The notes under the pieces were generated by a model. The model had not been told where the DNA came from, did no database searches, and saw nothing but the letters and a program-made list of their open reading frames with translations. Positions 1 to 11,555 of a stretch of 64,000 bases of DNA are shown piece by piece; the first letter of the stretch is position 1; every line of letters begins with the position of its first letter. This stretch comes from Fallopia convolvulus (Eukaryota > Streptophyta > Magnoliopsida > Caryophyllales > Polygonaceae). The stretch covers positions 41,507,106-41,571,105 of the forward strand of contig OZ024720.1 of the NCBI GenBank assembly GCA_964016875.1, given 5' to 3'. Made by a program: the position numbers and the translations under genes.

Positions 1-1767
1 AACTCAAAAACGTCTCTATGTGCCCAATCGAGATGAAGTTGACCCCGATGTTAAAAATCAATTCTTACAAGATGAGGTCAACCGTTTGAGAAAACAGGTA
101 AGTTTTCTGAAATCCTCTCAATCATGTCAAGAATGTGGTTCTTCTGCGCATAGTACTTCTGCTTGCACTAACATTGAGTAGGTTAGAACCGCTGAGACGA
201 TAGCTGAGATGAATTACATGAGAGGACCCTACAGGAACCCGCCTAATTACAATGACAGGTCGAACCACTATCAATCATGGGGCAATCAGAATGCAAATCA
301 TAATTACACAGGGCCCCCGCAAGATAGACGACCTGCACCATATCGACCTCCAGGCCATCAGGAGACACCATCATGGGCTCAAGAGATTAAAGAGGGCATC
401 AATGGATTGGATAAAGATGGAGAGAGTTCGATATTTGGAAGAAGAGTGTTGATTCCCAACTAGGAGACCTTGCTGCACGTATTCCAAGACCACAAGGGCA
501 ACTCCCGGGTCGTACCGAAGAGAACCCTAGAGGCCAAATAGCAGCAGTACACCTTAGAAGAGGGAAGACACTACCGGAGAGAATTCAAGCTGAAGAGAAG
601 GAGGAACAAGATCTCGCCAGCCAGCTCGTTAACGAGCCAACGAGAGCTAGTACCGAGCCTACAACCCAGGATGACGAGGCTCCGAGGATTCCTGACGAGC
701 CCAGCCCAGGTAAGTTTTCTAAACCGAGTCCTCCTCTCAATCCCAGGCTCGTTAACGACCCCACCAAGGTCAGTAACGACCCGCCGAGGACACCAAACGA
801 CCCTAGTGTCGACCCGGTACTCTCACCTCTCGAGCCTAACTTGGTTCCGAGAATGGTGAAAACTCTTCCATTTCCAGTTAAGAAATCTATGGACTCTACT
901 GAGAGTAAGTTCAAGCGTTTCGTTAAGATTCTTCAGGGAATTAATATTTCCATCCCATTCGTTGAGGCCCTAAGCGAAATGCCGGCTTACACAAAATTTT
1001 TGAAAGATATTCTTAGCAGGAAAAGATCTATTACAGAGCTGCAGGACGAGGTCAGATCCATAGCTCTTCCAGAAAAGCTTGGAGATCCTGGGAGGTTTGC
1101 AATCACAATCGGCATAGGCAACCACAAGTTCAAAGCTTTATGCGATCTTGGTGCCAGTGCTAGTCTTGTTCCACTCTCAATCTGGTCTAAAGCCAATATG
1201 GGACCACTGGAACCAGTAGACATGAATCTGTACATGGCAGATGGGTCAAGTGTCAAAGCAACAGGAGTAGTGGACGATTACCCTATTCAAGTCGGGAAAT
1301 TCTTCATACCCAATGATTTTATTGTCCTTGATATGCCTGAAGACCCTCATGTCCCCATAATTCTCGAGCGACCATTCTTAGCCACAGCAGGAGCAAGAGT
1401 TGATGTGCGTAAGGGACTCCTCACTGTTGATATAGGAGAGGAACGGTTGGAATTCAATTTAGATCAGAAAGCTAACGACCCAATTGGAGTGGCACAACTA
1501 GAGTTGACTCAACCCGAACCAGACACCACAGCTCCTACCGAGCCACATCTGCCGATCAATGACGCTCCCATGCACAAAGGCCCTACTACAGAGGTTACAG
1601 AAAAGCCCAAACCACCTTGGCTTTCGGACTATACCATTAACCCAGGGATATCGAGCTTACTAATAGAAGAAGAAGGTCCCAATTTAGCAATTCAAGTGCA
1701 CAGAGGCAGTAAAGCTACAAGCACAGTATTTGAAGACCCTAACATGGCCAGACATGAACCACCATGA
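1..1767 (+). pseudogene. gag-pro: A1 gag-protease remnant
   Basis: The fragment contains a CCHC knuckle (CQECGSSAHSTSAC, about 127-168), an Arg/Pro/Asn-rich linker with VNEP/VNDP heptads, and an aspartic protease domain with the Athila-type active site CDLGAS (about 1141-1158). Lesions against A2 are a TAG at about 178-180 where A2 has CCG, and a deletion of roughly 50 bp near 403-415 that shifts the frame. From about 430 the frame is open to the stop at 1767. From about 1205 to 1765 the sequence diverges strongly from A2, and the last ~90 residues have no counterpart there. Gag would form the particle and the protease would process the polyprotein; this copy is defective in gag. Confidence 0.85.
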
Positions 1768-1835
1768 GACTAGCAAGAGAGCTCGTCGGGCTAACGACGT
1801 TAAACATAGCGCTTACGGGAGGCAACCCGCTTTTT
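1768..1835 (+). promoter_or_regulatory. conserved post-pol motif (A1)
   Basis: Just after the stop is a stretch with CTCGTCGGGCTAACGACGTT, then AAACATAGCGCTTACGGGAG and GCAACCCGC. It is almost identical after the A2 integrase stop (21697-21765), and a weaker version follows the B pol stop on the minus strand. Being non-coding yet conserved where coding DNA has diverged, it is probably a cis-acting RNA or DNA element. Its function is unknown. Confidence 0.6.
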
Positions 1836-2134
1836 AGAATAGGTTTATTTTAGTTTATTTTATTTTATTTAGATTATTTCCTAGCTTTCTTTTGTTTTTA
1901 TTTTTTTTTAGTTTAAATAGGATAGAAATAAGATTTTTTGAGCTAACAAGATTTCAGGAAAAAAGGGGTCGAAATGCACTCAAGGAGGCTACGGTGGCTC
2001 GTTAACGACCCACTCAGGGTCGTTAACGACCCAGTTCGGACGACCAGATTCGTCACAATACGGGGCAGGTAAGTAACTCTAACCTAGTTAACTTTTCTAA
2101 CCCTAGCCGCCACCCCCTCTATCTTTACCCCTCC

Positions 2135-2142
2135 TATAAAAA
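2135..2142 (+). promoter_or_regulatory. TATA box of a possible internal ORF2 promoter (A1)
   Basis: TATAAAAA lies in CTCCTATAAAAACCCTTCTA and is followed by a CT-rich stretch that looks like a plant 5' leader, and then by a probable intron before ORF2. The same arrangement, duplicated, is present in A2. Transcription from here is inferred. Confidence 0.5.
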
Positions 2143-2368
2143 CCCTTCTACCCCTCCCAAAATTCTACCACAATCTCTCCCACATTCACTCTCAAACCCA
2201 AAACTCTCTCAATCCCTTTCCCTTTTCTCCTACCGAGTCGGAAATCCCACGCTAACGACCACCGGAGACGCCATCGTTACCGGAGTTCGAAGGCCCTTTC
2301 ACCGTCGACGACGAGCTCGTTAACCTACCCCGATCCCGACCCTTGTCCTTTTAATTCTCGGTTCTCCG

Positions 2369-2976
2369 GTATGATTTCTAAACCCTTGATTGAATTTGCA
2401 TGATTGAGTATCTATAGGGTTAAATTTCATATCTTGAATCATGATTTTTTAGGGAGATCGATGAGCATGCCTAAATTCCGTTCTAAAATTCTTGATTGTG
2501 CTTAGTTGTTCATGTTTAGGTAAGATTATTCATGTTAGATTAGCTATTGTAACCCTTTAGTTAAGAAAGCATGAATTTTTCTTGTTCTAGATCTAAATGT
2601 TCGAACTTTGCATGTCAAAACTTCGGGAAATTTATAGCATGTTCGGGATGGGTAATTGAGTAAGTATGGGGTGCTTTTACCCAATGAGGGAATTGTGGAG
2701 AATAGTATAAGATTGCATGCTTGATTTGTGCTGAATTAGAGGTAGATTCCATTTCGGACATTACTGGTTTCGCTCTCGGTGGCTCGTTAACGACCCACCC
2801 AGGCTCGTTAACGACCCTGCACTTCATCAATGCTTAATCCGAGGCCAGCTTCGTGAACAACCAAATTGGGTAGTTTATGAATAATTCCGAGGTTAATTTT
2901 GAGACCAAGTATGGGGTCTCGTACCTATTATTTGTTGAGTGGATCTTATCTTGGAAAATTGTCGATTATTTTGTAG
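2369..2976 (+). other. probable intron in the ORF2 leader (A1)
   Basis: The donor is CCG|GTATGATTTC and the acceptor is TTTTGTAG|GATCC, five bases before the ORF2 ATG at 2982. The interval is T-rich and about 608 bp. A2 has the same borders (22425-23033). Splicing is predicted from sequence only. Confidence 0.5.
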
Positions 2977-2981
2977 GATCC

Positions 2982-4592
2982 ATGGCTAGTTCAAGCAGAC
3001 CCGCTACCCGAGCCCAGAAGAAGAGGAGGAACCACAAGTCTCCATCTCCACCCCGGGTGGACGATGTGATTTTGAGCAGTCAAAGCCAAGTACGGCGCTA
3101 CCGGGATTTCTTGGAGAAGGACCATTACACCCGATGGTTCTCGAAGTCTAGCGCCGTCTCTACGGGCATCTACACGGATGTCAACGACGCTTTTGCCATC
3201 CTTGGGGCCGCACACTTATTGAAGCAAGAGAGCTTGCCACATTATCCGGCCCTCACATCCGAGTTCTTGGCCACCTTGGAGACCAACTTCTCGTCGAAAA
3301 TCTCGGCGGGACGCATTCGGTTCCGGCTCGGTAACGAGGACCGTGACTTCACCATGGCGGAGTTCAATGCAATCTTGGAGCTCCCAAACCCGTCTAGAGA
3401 CTATAGCTTGAAGGACTACCGAGTGACCCGCACTTGGAGCTACATCACCGGAGAGGTTCAATCCTCCACCGCGGCTCTATCCGGGGCAACCATAGTCAAC
3501 CCCATCTTCCGGATCATCTTGAGAGTCCTCGCCGCACTATTCTGGCCGAAGAAGGAGTTGAACCGGTCTACAAGGACGGAGGTCGCTTGCTTCCGCACCA
3601 TCCTCTTCGAGGAGCCCGGCCCCTTGAATTTGGGGTACGAATGGCTCTACTACGTCGAGAAGTCCCACAAGTCCAAGGAGGTATGGTGTGGTAATTTGGT
3701 TAGTCTCTTGGCTAAGAATCTTGGAGTGGATCTCACCCGCTACACACCGGCCCACGCTCAACTCCTCAACAAGAACTATTGGTATAGCGCCGGGATCTTC
3801 GTGCAAGCTGAGGGAGGCTACAAAGTGAAGGTTCGAGATCAAGTCGTCATACCTTCCCTCGACATGTACGATCTACTTTACGTACCGAATTGGTACGAGG
3901 TGTGGCCGGGCCAGCCTTACCCATTGGAGCCAAAACCGGAGGATGAGCTCTCGCTTCGACCATGTCACACCCGGTTTGAGCGGGATGATGTGGACGAATA
4001 TGAAGAAGAAGATGAGCAAGAGGATACCGAGGTCGTAGGCAATGACACCTAGGAAGCCGACACCGAGGGCGGCACTGAGGAGCTCAACTTTACAGAAGAA
4101 GACATGGAGACGGAGGAATTAGGAGGCAATATCTTCGTCAACGAGCCAACCAGGGTCGTTAACGACCATTTCCAGCCACCGCCCAACACTGTTAACGAGG
4201 CAACCAACTTCGTTAACGAGGTGCCGCAAGCTCCTGTCGACCCTCCACCAGCTCTTGTCGACCCTCATGCATATGGCTTAATGCCTTATACCCCGGTGAT
4301 GTACCAAGATCACTTCCAGCCTCACTACCCACCACCACCTCAGCCCGAGTACGCAGGATCGAGCATACCACCACCATGGGCCGAGGATCTTTCTGCACGG
4401 ATGCAGCAGCTTCACCTCCAGACCGATCACATTCATCGGAGGATGGATAGATGGGAAACCGTCTATTCCGCACGCATGTCGAGGGAGGACGAGCGGCAAC
4501 GTCAGAGAGAGGCGGAGGATGCTGAGCGTTGGAGGACGATGTATGACTTCATGGGGCACTTTGAGCACTATTTTCCTCCACCAAACCGTTGA
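2982..4592 (+). pseudogene. A1 ORF2 (Athila ORF-1-like protein in the env position), one stop
   Basis: This long second frame lies downstream of the gag-protease region. The start MASSSRPATRAQKKRRN at 2982 is chosen because it follows the predicted splice acceptor and matches A2. The N-terminus is basic, then comes a globular part with FRLGNEDRDFTMAEFNAILE, an acidic stretch (EYEEEDEQEDTE), a VNEP/VND heptad stretch, a Pro/Tyr-rich segment and a C-terminal helical Arg/Glu-rich segment ending FPPPNR. A TAG at 4050-4052 (GAG in A2) breaks it; the same frame then runs to 4592. I see no signal peptide or membrane segment. Its position recalls Athila env-like genes and the fold may be the ATHILA ORF-1 family, but I cannot confirm the family. 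The function is unknown. Confidence 0.75.
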
Positions 4593-6279
4593 TCAAGCTC
4601 AAGATGAAGTTTCCTTTCCTTGTTTCCACTTTTGTAAGTTTTATGTCTTTCTTTTTCTTTTTAATTTTTTGTTTTCTTTTCTATTTCTTTTCCCTCTTCT
4701 TCTTATTTTTCTTACAGTGGGGACACTGTAATTTTAAGTATGGGGTGGGAAGAAAGTAGAAAAATTATGTCCTAGGTGTTTTTATGTTTTATGTAGTTGT
4801 TACTTCTGTTAAATCGAAAAAACCAAAAAATTTGAAAAATCCAAAAAGAGTTTAGAATTGATAGATATCCCTTCTTAAAGTTCTATGATAGCAATCACTA
4901 GTTTGACCATTTAATTCCTTGCAAACATGCTTTGAAAGTATAGCCGGATTCTTAAAAATTGAAATTATTGTTTTAGTAGAAGAGAATAGCATTAGATGAA
5001 ATTGAGCACATATACTTTATAGCATAGATGATGCAATCCAACAAAATCTACCTTGTGAGAAATAATTTTTGGCCTTATAGGGAGAACATTTATAAATCCC
5101 TCTTCTTTTTTGTGTGATTTACTCTCCTTATGCATATTATCTCTTGGAATTGTGATGGTTATTTATTTCTTGAGACCCTTATAGGATTTTTAGTTCATTA
5201 CTTGTAAAGATCATATTATAGAGAACTTATTTTTATGAGCCCTATTATCCCCTATCTACCTTTACATTATTCCTTCTTTTGATAACCAATTCTGGCCTGA
5301 AACCTTTTATTTTTAGCTCCACAAAAATTGTTCCCTAGCCGAGATAAACTTGACCCTATCCGGGAATTAGGACTTAGATTGGAGAGGTGAAGTCTTGTGT
5401 TTTGTTGAAAAGAAAAGAGTTTCTATTTGCTTGAATTAAACGGGATTTGGAAGGGTAGATTTGGAAGTCTCTTGTTATTACATGTAAGAAAGGTCTCTTG
5501 AAAAAATGATGCACAAAAATAAAGCTTGAAGGAAAGAAAATGTATACGGTGGATCATTAACGACCCGGATGTGGGTTCGTTAACGAGGCAGGGAAAGAAA
5601 AAAAGAAAGAGAAAGAAAGAAGAAAAGTTGAAGTGCATTTGTGTTTAAAAATAATATCAAGAGATTCTTTTATTTTTGATTATGAGACTTTCTAGGATGA
5701 TAAATGGGTGAGTGAAAATAAGTGTGCATAATATGAGAGTGAATTTGGTTATTTTATATGAGAGTTTTGATGTTATATGTGAGTTTTTTTTAGGAGTCTT
5801 TGATTCCCGGATATTATTAGCACCACATGACCAAAATATTTCCATGCCTTATTGTTATTACCAAGCCCCATTACAACCCGGCCGAATGGAAGCTTCTATG
5901 AAGTTTTTCATTGAGCCTAAGTTCTCTTGATGATTCTCTGCTTGTTTTGACAAATCTTGGGTGGAGAGTATTGGTGATATAAGTTCCAATTTCTATGAGT
6001 TTTTGTATATAGGATGAGTTGAGAGATTGAAATTATAAGCCCAAACACATGAGAGTTGAGTGAAACACATTATATCCCTTGAGAGGTTGGATTGTATTAT
6101 TTTATGTCTATTTAAGTGCATATATGTGTGAGGATGTTAATAGTCTTTTGCTATAATTTTCTTATGTGTAGATGTTGCTTTTTGAAGATGGCTATGTCTT
6201 GATAAGCATGATTTGTTTTGGTTTTGGTTAGTATCTTGATTATTGCTTGAGGACAAGCAAGTCTAAGTATGGGGTATTT
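4593..6279 (+). other. A1 3' spacer between ORF2 and LTR, non-coding
   Basis: About 1.7 kb is closely similar to 24651-26401 in A2 and holds no credible gene. It contains a PPT-like AAGTATGGGGTGGG near 4737, a motif pair (5554/5577), a purine-rich AAAG tract at about 5589-5625, and the true polypurine tract just before the LTR (TAAGTATGGGGTATT, about 6265-6279). Confidence 0.75.
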
Positions 6280-7799
6280 TGATGTTCGCATTTTTAGTAT
6301 AGTTTTTGATAGGTTTTCTTTGTTTATTAGGATTAATTTTGTCTAGTTTAGGTTTCGTTTTAAGTGTTTTTAGTTAGTTTTGCATAAATCTGCGAAAAGA
6401 GTGGAATCTACGCTATTTTATGTATTTTGCAGGTTTTAGCTAGGAAAGGAGCTAAATGGAGATAAATTTGGAGCATCACAGTGAAGGACGGGAAAGTGCA
6501 AGATTTAAGAAGTCGAAGCTCAAGAAAACGAGAGGAGGTGTTGAAGAAAACAAAACCCCAGGCTCGTTAACGAGGCTGTGAAGGGTCGTTAACGAGGCCA
6601 CGACGAAGAAGGTTTCGGAGTATTATTTTATTATTCACCGATCCTGAGCGGGAATTTATTTCCGTATCGGTTGAGTATCTTTTTAGAATCTTTATGGGTT
6701 AATAGAATATGTATTTTAGGTTTTAATATCTTTTTAGATTTTATTTCTATCTTTTAGAGATTGTTTCTATCTTTTTAGGAAAGTTTTTATCTTTTATCTT
6801 TTTAGTTTTTTAGGATTTTCTAGTATAAATACCCTTCTATCTAGCATAGAAAGGTGGGGGGCTGAATTTTGGAGTAAAGTTTTAGAGTTAGTTTTGGAGA
6901 AGGAAGGAAGGCCGAAGGAAAGGCTGCCGGATCGGAAGTCGGTGACGAGGGGTCGGTGACGACGGTTTCCGAGGTTCGTTGATCGAGTTTGTGGTTCGGT
7001 GATTGTTTTGTTTTGGTTTTTCTTCTGATTCTCTGTAAGACGATATTTTTGTTATTAATTTAAGTTTGAGTTTTGTTTTCATGTTTGTTTTTATTGAAGT
7101 TTTTGGTTTCTTAATCATGAGTAGTGAGTAGTTATTTTTCTAGGGTCGGGGTTAAGCCCGGCATAGTTGAGCATGTTTGATGAAGTAAGTTAGTGTTTTG
7201 AATGCCTTTTATTTTTATTGAGATTGTTTGTTGTGCTTAATACCGAAACGGGAGTTGAGGTAATTTGAGTTTTAACTTGATTGAAAGAGAAAGTTAGTAA
7301 CTTGAAGGTTGATATTGTTTGAAAACGAAAGTTTCAAGCTTTAGATCCAAAACAAGCAATTGAGTGAGTTGGTTTATGAAAATAGATTAATTTACCTGTC
7401 AAGTCAATGAAAGTTGATGACTCTATCTATTTAAAGGCATGATCTTATCTACTTACGAATTCTTATGCTTGGCTATGTTGTGGTGTCCCTTATCCTAGAT
7501 ATTTGTTTTTATTGAATTATTTCTGATAAATCTTTGTTGCTGAATGCTTGCTTTGGTACCGAGTATTAATTAGAATTTTATTAGTTCGTTAATTGATGTT
7601 TTTATATTCGGTGGTTCGGTAACGATCCTGACAAGGTCGTTAACGAGGCATCTCGTGAGTGATTGTGTTTGATTTTGTTTGATTTTTATTAGATTGATAG
7701 ACAAACAACCTTGCTTCCTGTGGAACGATCCTGACTCCACTGTACTCAGCGGGGTCTTGACTTACAAATTTATTTGTTGGCCGAGAAACCCTTTCAACA
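6280..7799 (+). mobile_element. A1 3' LTR
   Basis: It begins TGATGTTCGCATTTTTAG and ends CCCTTTCAACA (1520 bp), matching the A2 LTRs along its length. A TATAAAT box lies at 6834-6840, and the motif pairs at 6564/6586 and 7616/7637 flank the transcribed part. Confidence 0.9.
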
Positions 7800-7960
7800 C
7801 TCTTTCATCCCGAATATACAGGTCTCTTTCATCCTGGGTGTTCAGGCCTCTTCCATCCTGAGTGTTCAGGCCTCTTTCATCTTGAGTGTTCGGGCCTCTT
7901 TCATCCTGAGGATATCGGGCCTCTTTCATCCCGAGTATATAGGTCTCTTTCACCCTATAG
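7800..7960. repeat. 24-bp minisatellite, about 6.5 units
   Basis: Units of the form CTCTTTCATCCTGAGTGTTC plus AGGC repeat in tandem with a few substitutions. The array starts at the exact A1 LTR border, so A1 appears to have inserted into it and CTCTT would be both unit start and target duplication. Confidence 0.85.
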
Positions 7961-9473
7961 GAATCTAGGTAGTGCACAATATCGCCTATGCTAATCCATA
8001 ACAAATCTCGAAAAGAGATTGAAACAAGTGAGGCCACAACTAATCGGTCCTAATGTCCAGTACTAGCGTAGTACGAATAATAATAACAATATGTCGTTAT
8101 TTCTAAGCAAATGAATAAACCTAAGTTTATTCATTTTAATAAACAAATAGTTCCCAACATAGAAGAATTTCCTTAACGAAAATGAAAAATATATATAAAA
8201 AGGTTACAAGGGAGAATATCCACTTGCCTTGAATCTTGTCCGGACTTTTCACAAGGCTCGGAAAAATTCGACGGACTTAGTGAGCTTGAAAGCTTTGACC
8301 TAGCATTTCGAGAGATAATGAGCGAATTTATATTAAAATTCTTATCTCATTTATTATACAACCCTTTTCTCTTATTTTTCCTTTCACTAAAAGAAAAAAT
8401 ATTATAATCTAAATAATTTTATTTTAATAATTTAGGTGGAAGTTTTAAACAATAATAACCCTTGATTATTATTTTCAATTAGATGTTTTTAAAATAACTT
8501 TTATAAAAAAATACTTATACTCGTTTAAAGGGTCATGTAATGGTGGAATAAATCCAAGGAATTCCTTTTTAAAACCACTAGCATTATTTATTTAATTTGA
8601 TTAAATAAGTATTATTTTCATGATCGTTATTAAGTCTAAGGTCATTTATAATTTTATTTCAATAATTTATACTAAGTAAAGTGACATGCAAAGGTAAAAT
8701 AATTCATATAAAAATTATTTTTTTAAAATCTCATGTAATTTTATTCCTTTCATTTAAATAAATACTATTGCCATGAATGATATTATTTCTAGCGATTAAC
8801 TAAATTTATTCCAAAATTATAATAAGGATAAATTGACATGCAAGGGTGGATTGATTCAAATAAAGCATTTTTATTCTTATGAGTCTACTTAATAAAAAGA
8901 ATCACATATAATTTATTATAAAATTATAGGAAGCTCTAAAATTGACATGCACATATGAATTAATTTATAAAAAGCCTTTTAAGTCTACATGCACTACTTA
9001 TTTATTTATTTATTTAAGTATAACTTGCATCTTGTAAGTATCCTTTTTATTTAAGAAGATCATGAAAAAATTTATTTCAAATTTATATTAGCTCTAAGTT
9101 AACATGCAAGGGTAGATTATAATATAAAACCTTATAAAATGCACATGCAACCATTAATTCAAATTATTTAATTAGATAATAACCTTTATAAGTTTGCTTT
9201 TAATTAGAAAGGTCACAAATAAATTATCTAAAACTTATTTGGGAAAGAGGTACGTGCGAATGGGCGCCCATGTGAGAATTAAGAATAAATCTCGCTCGTC
9301 CATTCCAAAAAATCAACGCCCCTGATTAAACATTCATTAAAAAGATAAAATACGATGCATACGAATTTTTCCCGTATTATTCGCGTATTTTTCAATAAAA
9401 TACGGCATGGACGAATTTTTCACGTATTATTCACGTATTTTTCGAAAAATATGTTTTTATGAGACGCGCTCAA

Positions 9474-9960
9474 TTTGTTCATCAGAAATAGCGATTTGTT
9501 CATCAATATTCACCATTTGTTCATCAATACAAACTCATTGTGCATTGAGTTTTTGATAACATTGTTTGTCGATTTTGAACTTTTTTAATTTTTAGTTTTA
9601 TTTTTTAACCTTATTTATGTTTATGAATACAATATTATCTAGTTTTTGATGCACATATAATTAGTTTCGATATACCAATATTTGTTCATTTATATACTAC
9701 TATTTGTTCATTGATATAACCTTGTTTGTTCGTTGATATACCATTTCTTTGTTCATTGGTATACCATTATTTGTTCTTTGATATACTTTTTTTTGTTCAT
9801 TGGTATACCATTGTTTGTTCATTGATATATCCTATTTGTTCATTGATATAACCTTTTTTATTCATCGATCTAACCTTTGTTTGTCCATTGTTTGTTCATT
9901 GATATACCCTATTTGTTCATGGATATAACCTTATTTGTTCATTATTATACCCTTATTTGT
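9474..9960 (+). repeat. TTTGTTCAT repeat array (left half of the foldback)
   Basis: About fifteen copies of TTTGTTCAT(T/C) alternate with GATATACC-like words. Between 9709 and 9834 they are 19-22 bp apart. Confidence 0.8.
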
Positions 9961-10079
9961 GAATTGAAATAAACTTATGTTTATGTGTCAATGCCACCAA
10001 CTTGTACATTTAGGACTATTAATACAATCAAATTGTACATTTAGGACTATTAATATCATCAAATTGATGTTATTAATGA

Positions 10080-10545
10080 ACATAAATGCATATAGCAATG
10101 AACAAATTGTGGTTACTAGTGAACAAATATGCATCTAGCAATGAACAATTATATGAAAAAGGCAATGAACAAATATGCATAAACCAATGAACAAATTAAT
10201 GTTACTAATTAACAAATATGCACAAACGGATGAATAAATATGTCAAGACCAATGAACAAATATGAATATAACAATGAACAAATATGCATCTATCCATGAA
10301 CAAATATGCATAAACTAATAAACAAATTGATGTTACAAATGAACAAATATGCACAAACCGATGAACAAATATGCCAAAACCAATGAACAAATATGAATAT
10401 AACAATGAACAAATCCACAGTGTTGATGAACAAATCCACAGTGTTGATGAACAAATCCACATTATTGATGAACAAATCCATAGTATTGATGAACAAATCC
10501 ACATTATTGATGAACAAATCCACAGTATTGATGAACAAATCTAGG
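10080..10545 (+). repeat. ATGAACAAA repeat array (right half of the foldback)
   Basis: These are complementary copies of the left array. The last part (about 10410-10540) is a clear 21-bp tandem, GATGAACAAATCCACAGTGTT with small changes, six units. The apparent minus-strand reading frames with WICSS repeats are a by-product of this array. Confidence 0.85.
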
Positions 10546-11548
10546 CCGTTTTTTTTTTTCAAAAATACGTGAATAATTCGCCAAAAATTCGCCCATGCCG
10601 TTTTTTTCCCTTTTAAGTGAAATGATCAGCGTCTTTGATTTTTCTTGATCTAACGGCTCTTGTTCTTTCTTATTTCGCACATGGGTGCCCATTCGCACTT
10701 GAACCGAACTCAACTTATTTTAAGTCTAAGTTGACATGCAAGATGTTTTCCTCTTAACAAAAATCTTGTTTTATTTAATTCCCTTATTTTAAACTATTTC
10801 TTTTATAATAAAAGAAAAACATGCTTATGTTAATATTATTTTTAAAATTATACCCAATGCTTAGAATATCATTCTTATGAATATTAATATTCTTAATATG
10901 AAAATTATATTACTCTTGGATGGGCATGCAAATTAATTTACTTACTTAAATTCCCTTTTTAGTAACTCATTTATAATATTTATTCAATTAATGTAAATAA
11001 ATATTATATATATGTAAAATTATTTATAAAGAAGTATTAATAGAAATACGAGTTGGGAACTTATACCGAGCGAAAACGAGAATGGAAAGGACATGGATTT
11101 CGAGATGGGACGAGTTGGACTTCTCCTTCTCCTTTTTCCTTTAATAAAAATATGATGGGTTATTAAAATGCATATGGTCCTGATTAAAAATTAGGCCAAT
11201 AGCAGCCCATTTCAACACAAGGATATTATCAAATCACCTTCTTCCTTTGTATTCCGTACAACAGTAGTGACAATGTCAGGAGTAGGGCACCGACGACATG
11301 GGAGGACGACGACATGATTCTAGACAGCGAACGGTGGCTTGGGCGACAACGTGCAACAAGGCGGTGTCCGGCTATGGTCGTCGAGCGTCCAGCGGCCAAG
11401 AGAGGGGAAGGAGGATTTTTGTGGATTTTTAACAAAAAAAATCAGATTTGTGAAAAATCAATTTTAGGGATTTTTGGATTGAAATTATGATGAATTTGAT
11501 AATAAAGGAGGAGGATTGAGTGACTTCTTCCACTTGCTCTAATCCTCC

Positions 11549-11555
11549 TTTTATA
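11549..11555 (-). promoter_or_regulatory. TATA box of the left arm
   Basis: On the minus strand, CCATTATAAAAGGAGG is followed by a CT-rich leader. It is the mirror of the right-arm TATA at 12382. Confidence 0.45.

Larger units (their letters stand above)
626..7646 (+). repeat. dispersed paired TCGTTAACGA palindromes in A1
   Basis: Start positions of paired sites are 749/770, 1999/2020, 2784/2805, 4135/4156, 4189/4210, 5554/5577, 6564/6586 and 7616/7637, with a single good site at 626. Some partners are one- or two-base variants such as TCAGTAACGA or TCGTCAACGA. Spacing is 21 bp in coding DNA and 21-23 bp outside it. Sites occur in gag, the leader, ORF2, the 3' spacer and the LTR. Each contains the 6-bp palindrome GTTAAC. 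Confidence 0.9.
1..7799 (+). mobile_element. Athila-like Ty3/gypsy element A1, 5'-truncated by the window, non-autonomous
   Basis: The visible order is gag 3' part, protease, ORF2, long 3' spacer and 3' LTR. It matches A2 (14168-27762) closely over most of its length. RT, RNase H and integrase are absent: the protease frame closes at 1767 and is followed at once by the sequence that in A2 follows the integrase stop. The 5' LTR and PBS lie outside the window. The 3' LTR ends at 7799 in CAACA, next to CTCTT, a possible target duplication whose partner cannot be seen. That A1 was mobilised in trans by an A2-like partner is an inference. Confidence 0.9.
9241..10711. mobile_element. Mutator-like non-autonomous foldback element
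   Basis: A perfect 9-bp target duplication AACTTATTT flanks it (9232-9240 and 10712-10720), as for Mutator-like elements. The ends are inverted copies: GTGCGAATGGGC at 9254 against GCCCATTCGCAC ending at 10698, and similarity continues over about 200 bp (ACGGCATGG, AATTATTCACGTATTTTT). The outermost 13 bp are poorly matched. The interior is almost wholly short repeats, TTTGTTCAT on the left and its complement ATGAACAAA on the right, so the whole element could fold back. No transposase is present. Confidence 0.8.
8530..11000. repeat. degenerate ~150-bp AT-rich repeats
   Basis: A shared word (A/T)GACATGCAAGGGT or variant recurs at about 8683, 8835, 8944, 9101, 10733 and 10924. Once the 1.48-kb insertion at 9241 is removed, spacing is roughly 110-190 bp. 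Units are strongly diverged, so this is an old array within the left arm. No coding sequence is seen. Confidence 0.5.

Noticed and set aside
585..914. Minus-strand frames opposite the gag linker (also 17302-17631)
   Set aside because: They are antisense shadows of the 21-bp heptad repeats.
4519..4731. Leu/Phe-rich 70-codon frame that could pass for a membrane protein
   Set aside because: It is the translation of a T-rich tract behind ORF2 and is not conserved as a frame in A2.
9474..10545. Repeat-spacer pattern resembling CRISPR
   Set aside because: Repeats are about 9 bp, spacing is too short and irregular, the DNA is plant nuclear, and no cas gene exists.
10205..10713. Minus-strand reading frames with WICSS or DLFINT repeats
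   Set aside because: They are the translation of the 21-bp ATGAACAAA tandem array in a foldback element; no domain or codon pattern supports a protein.
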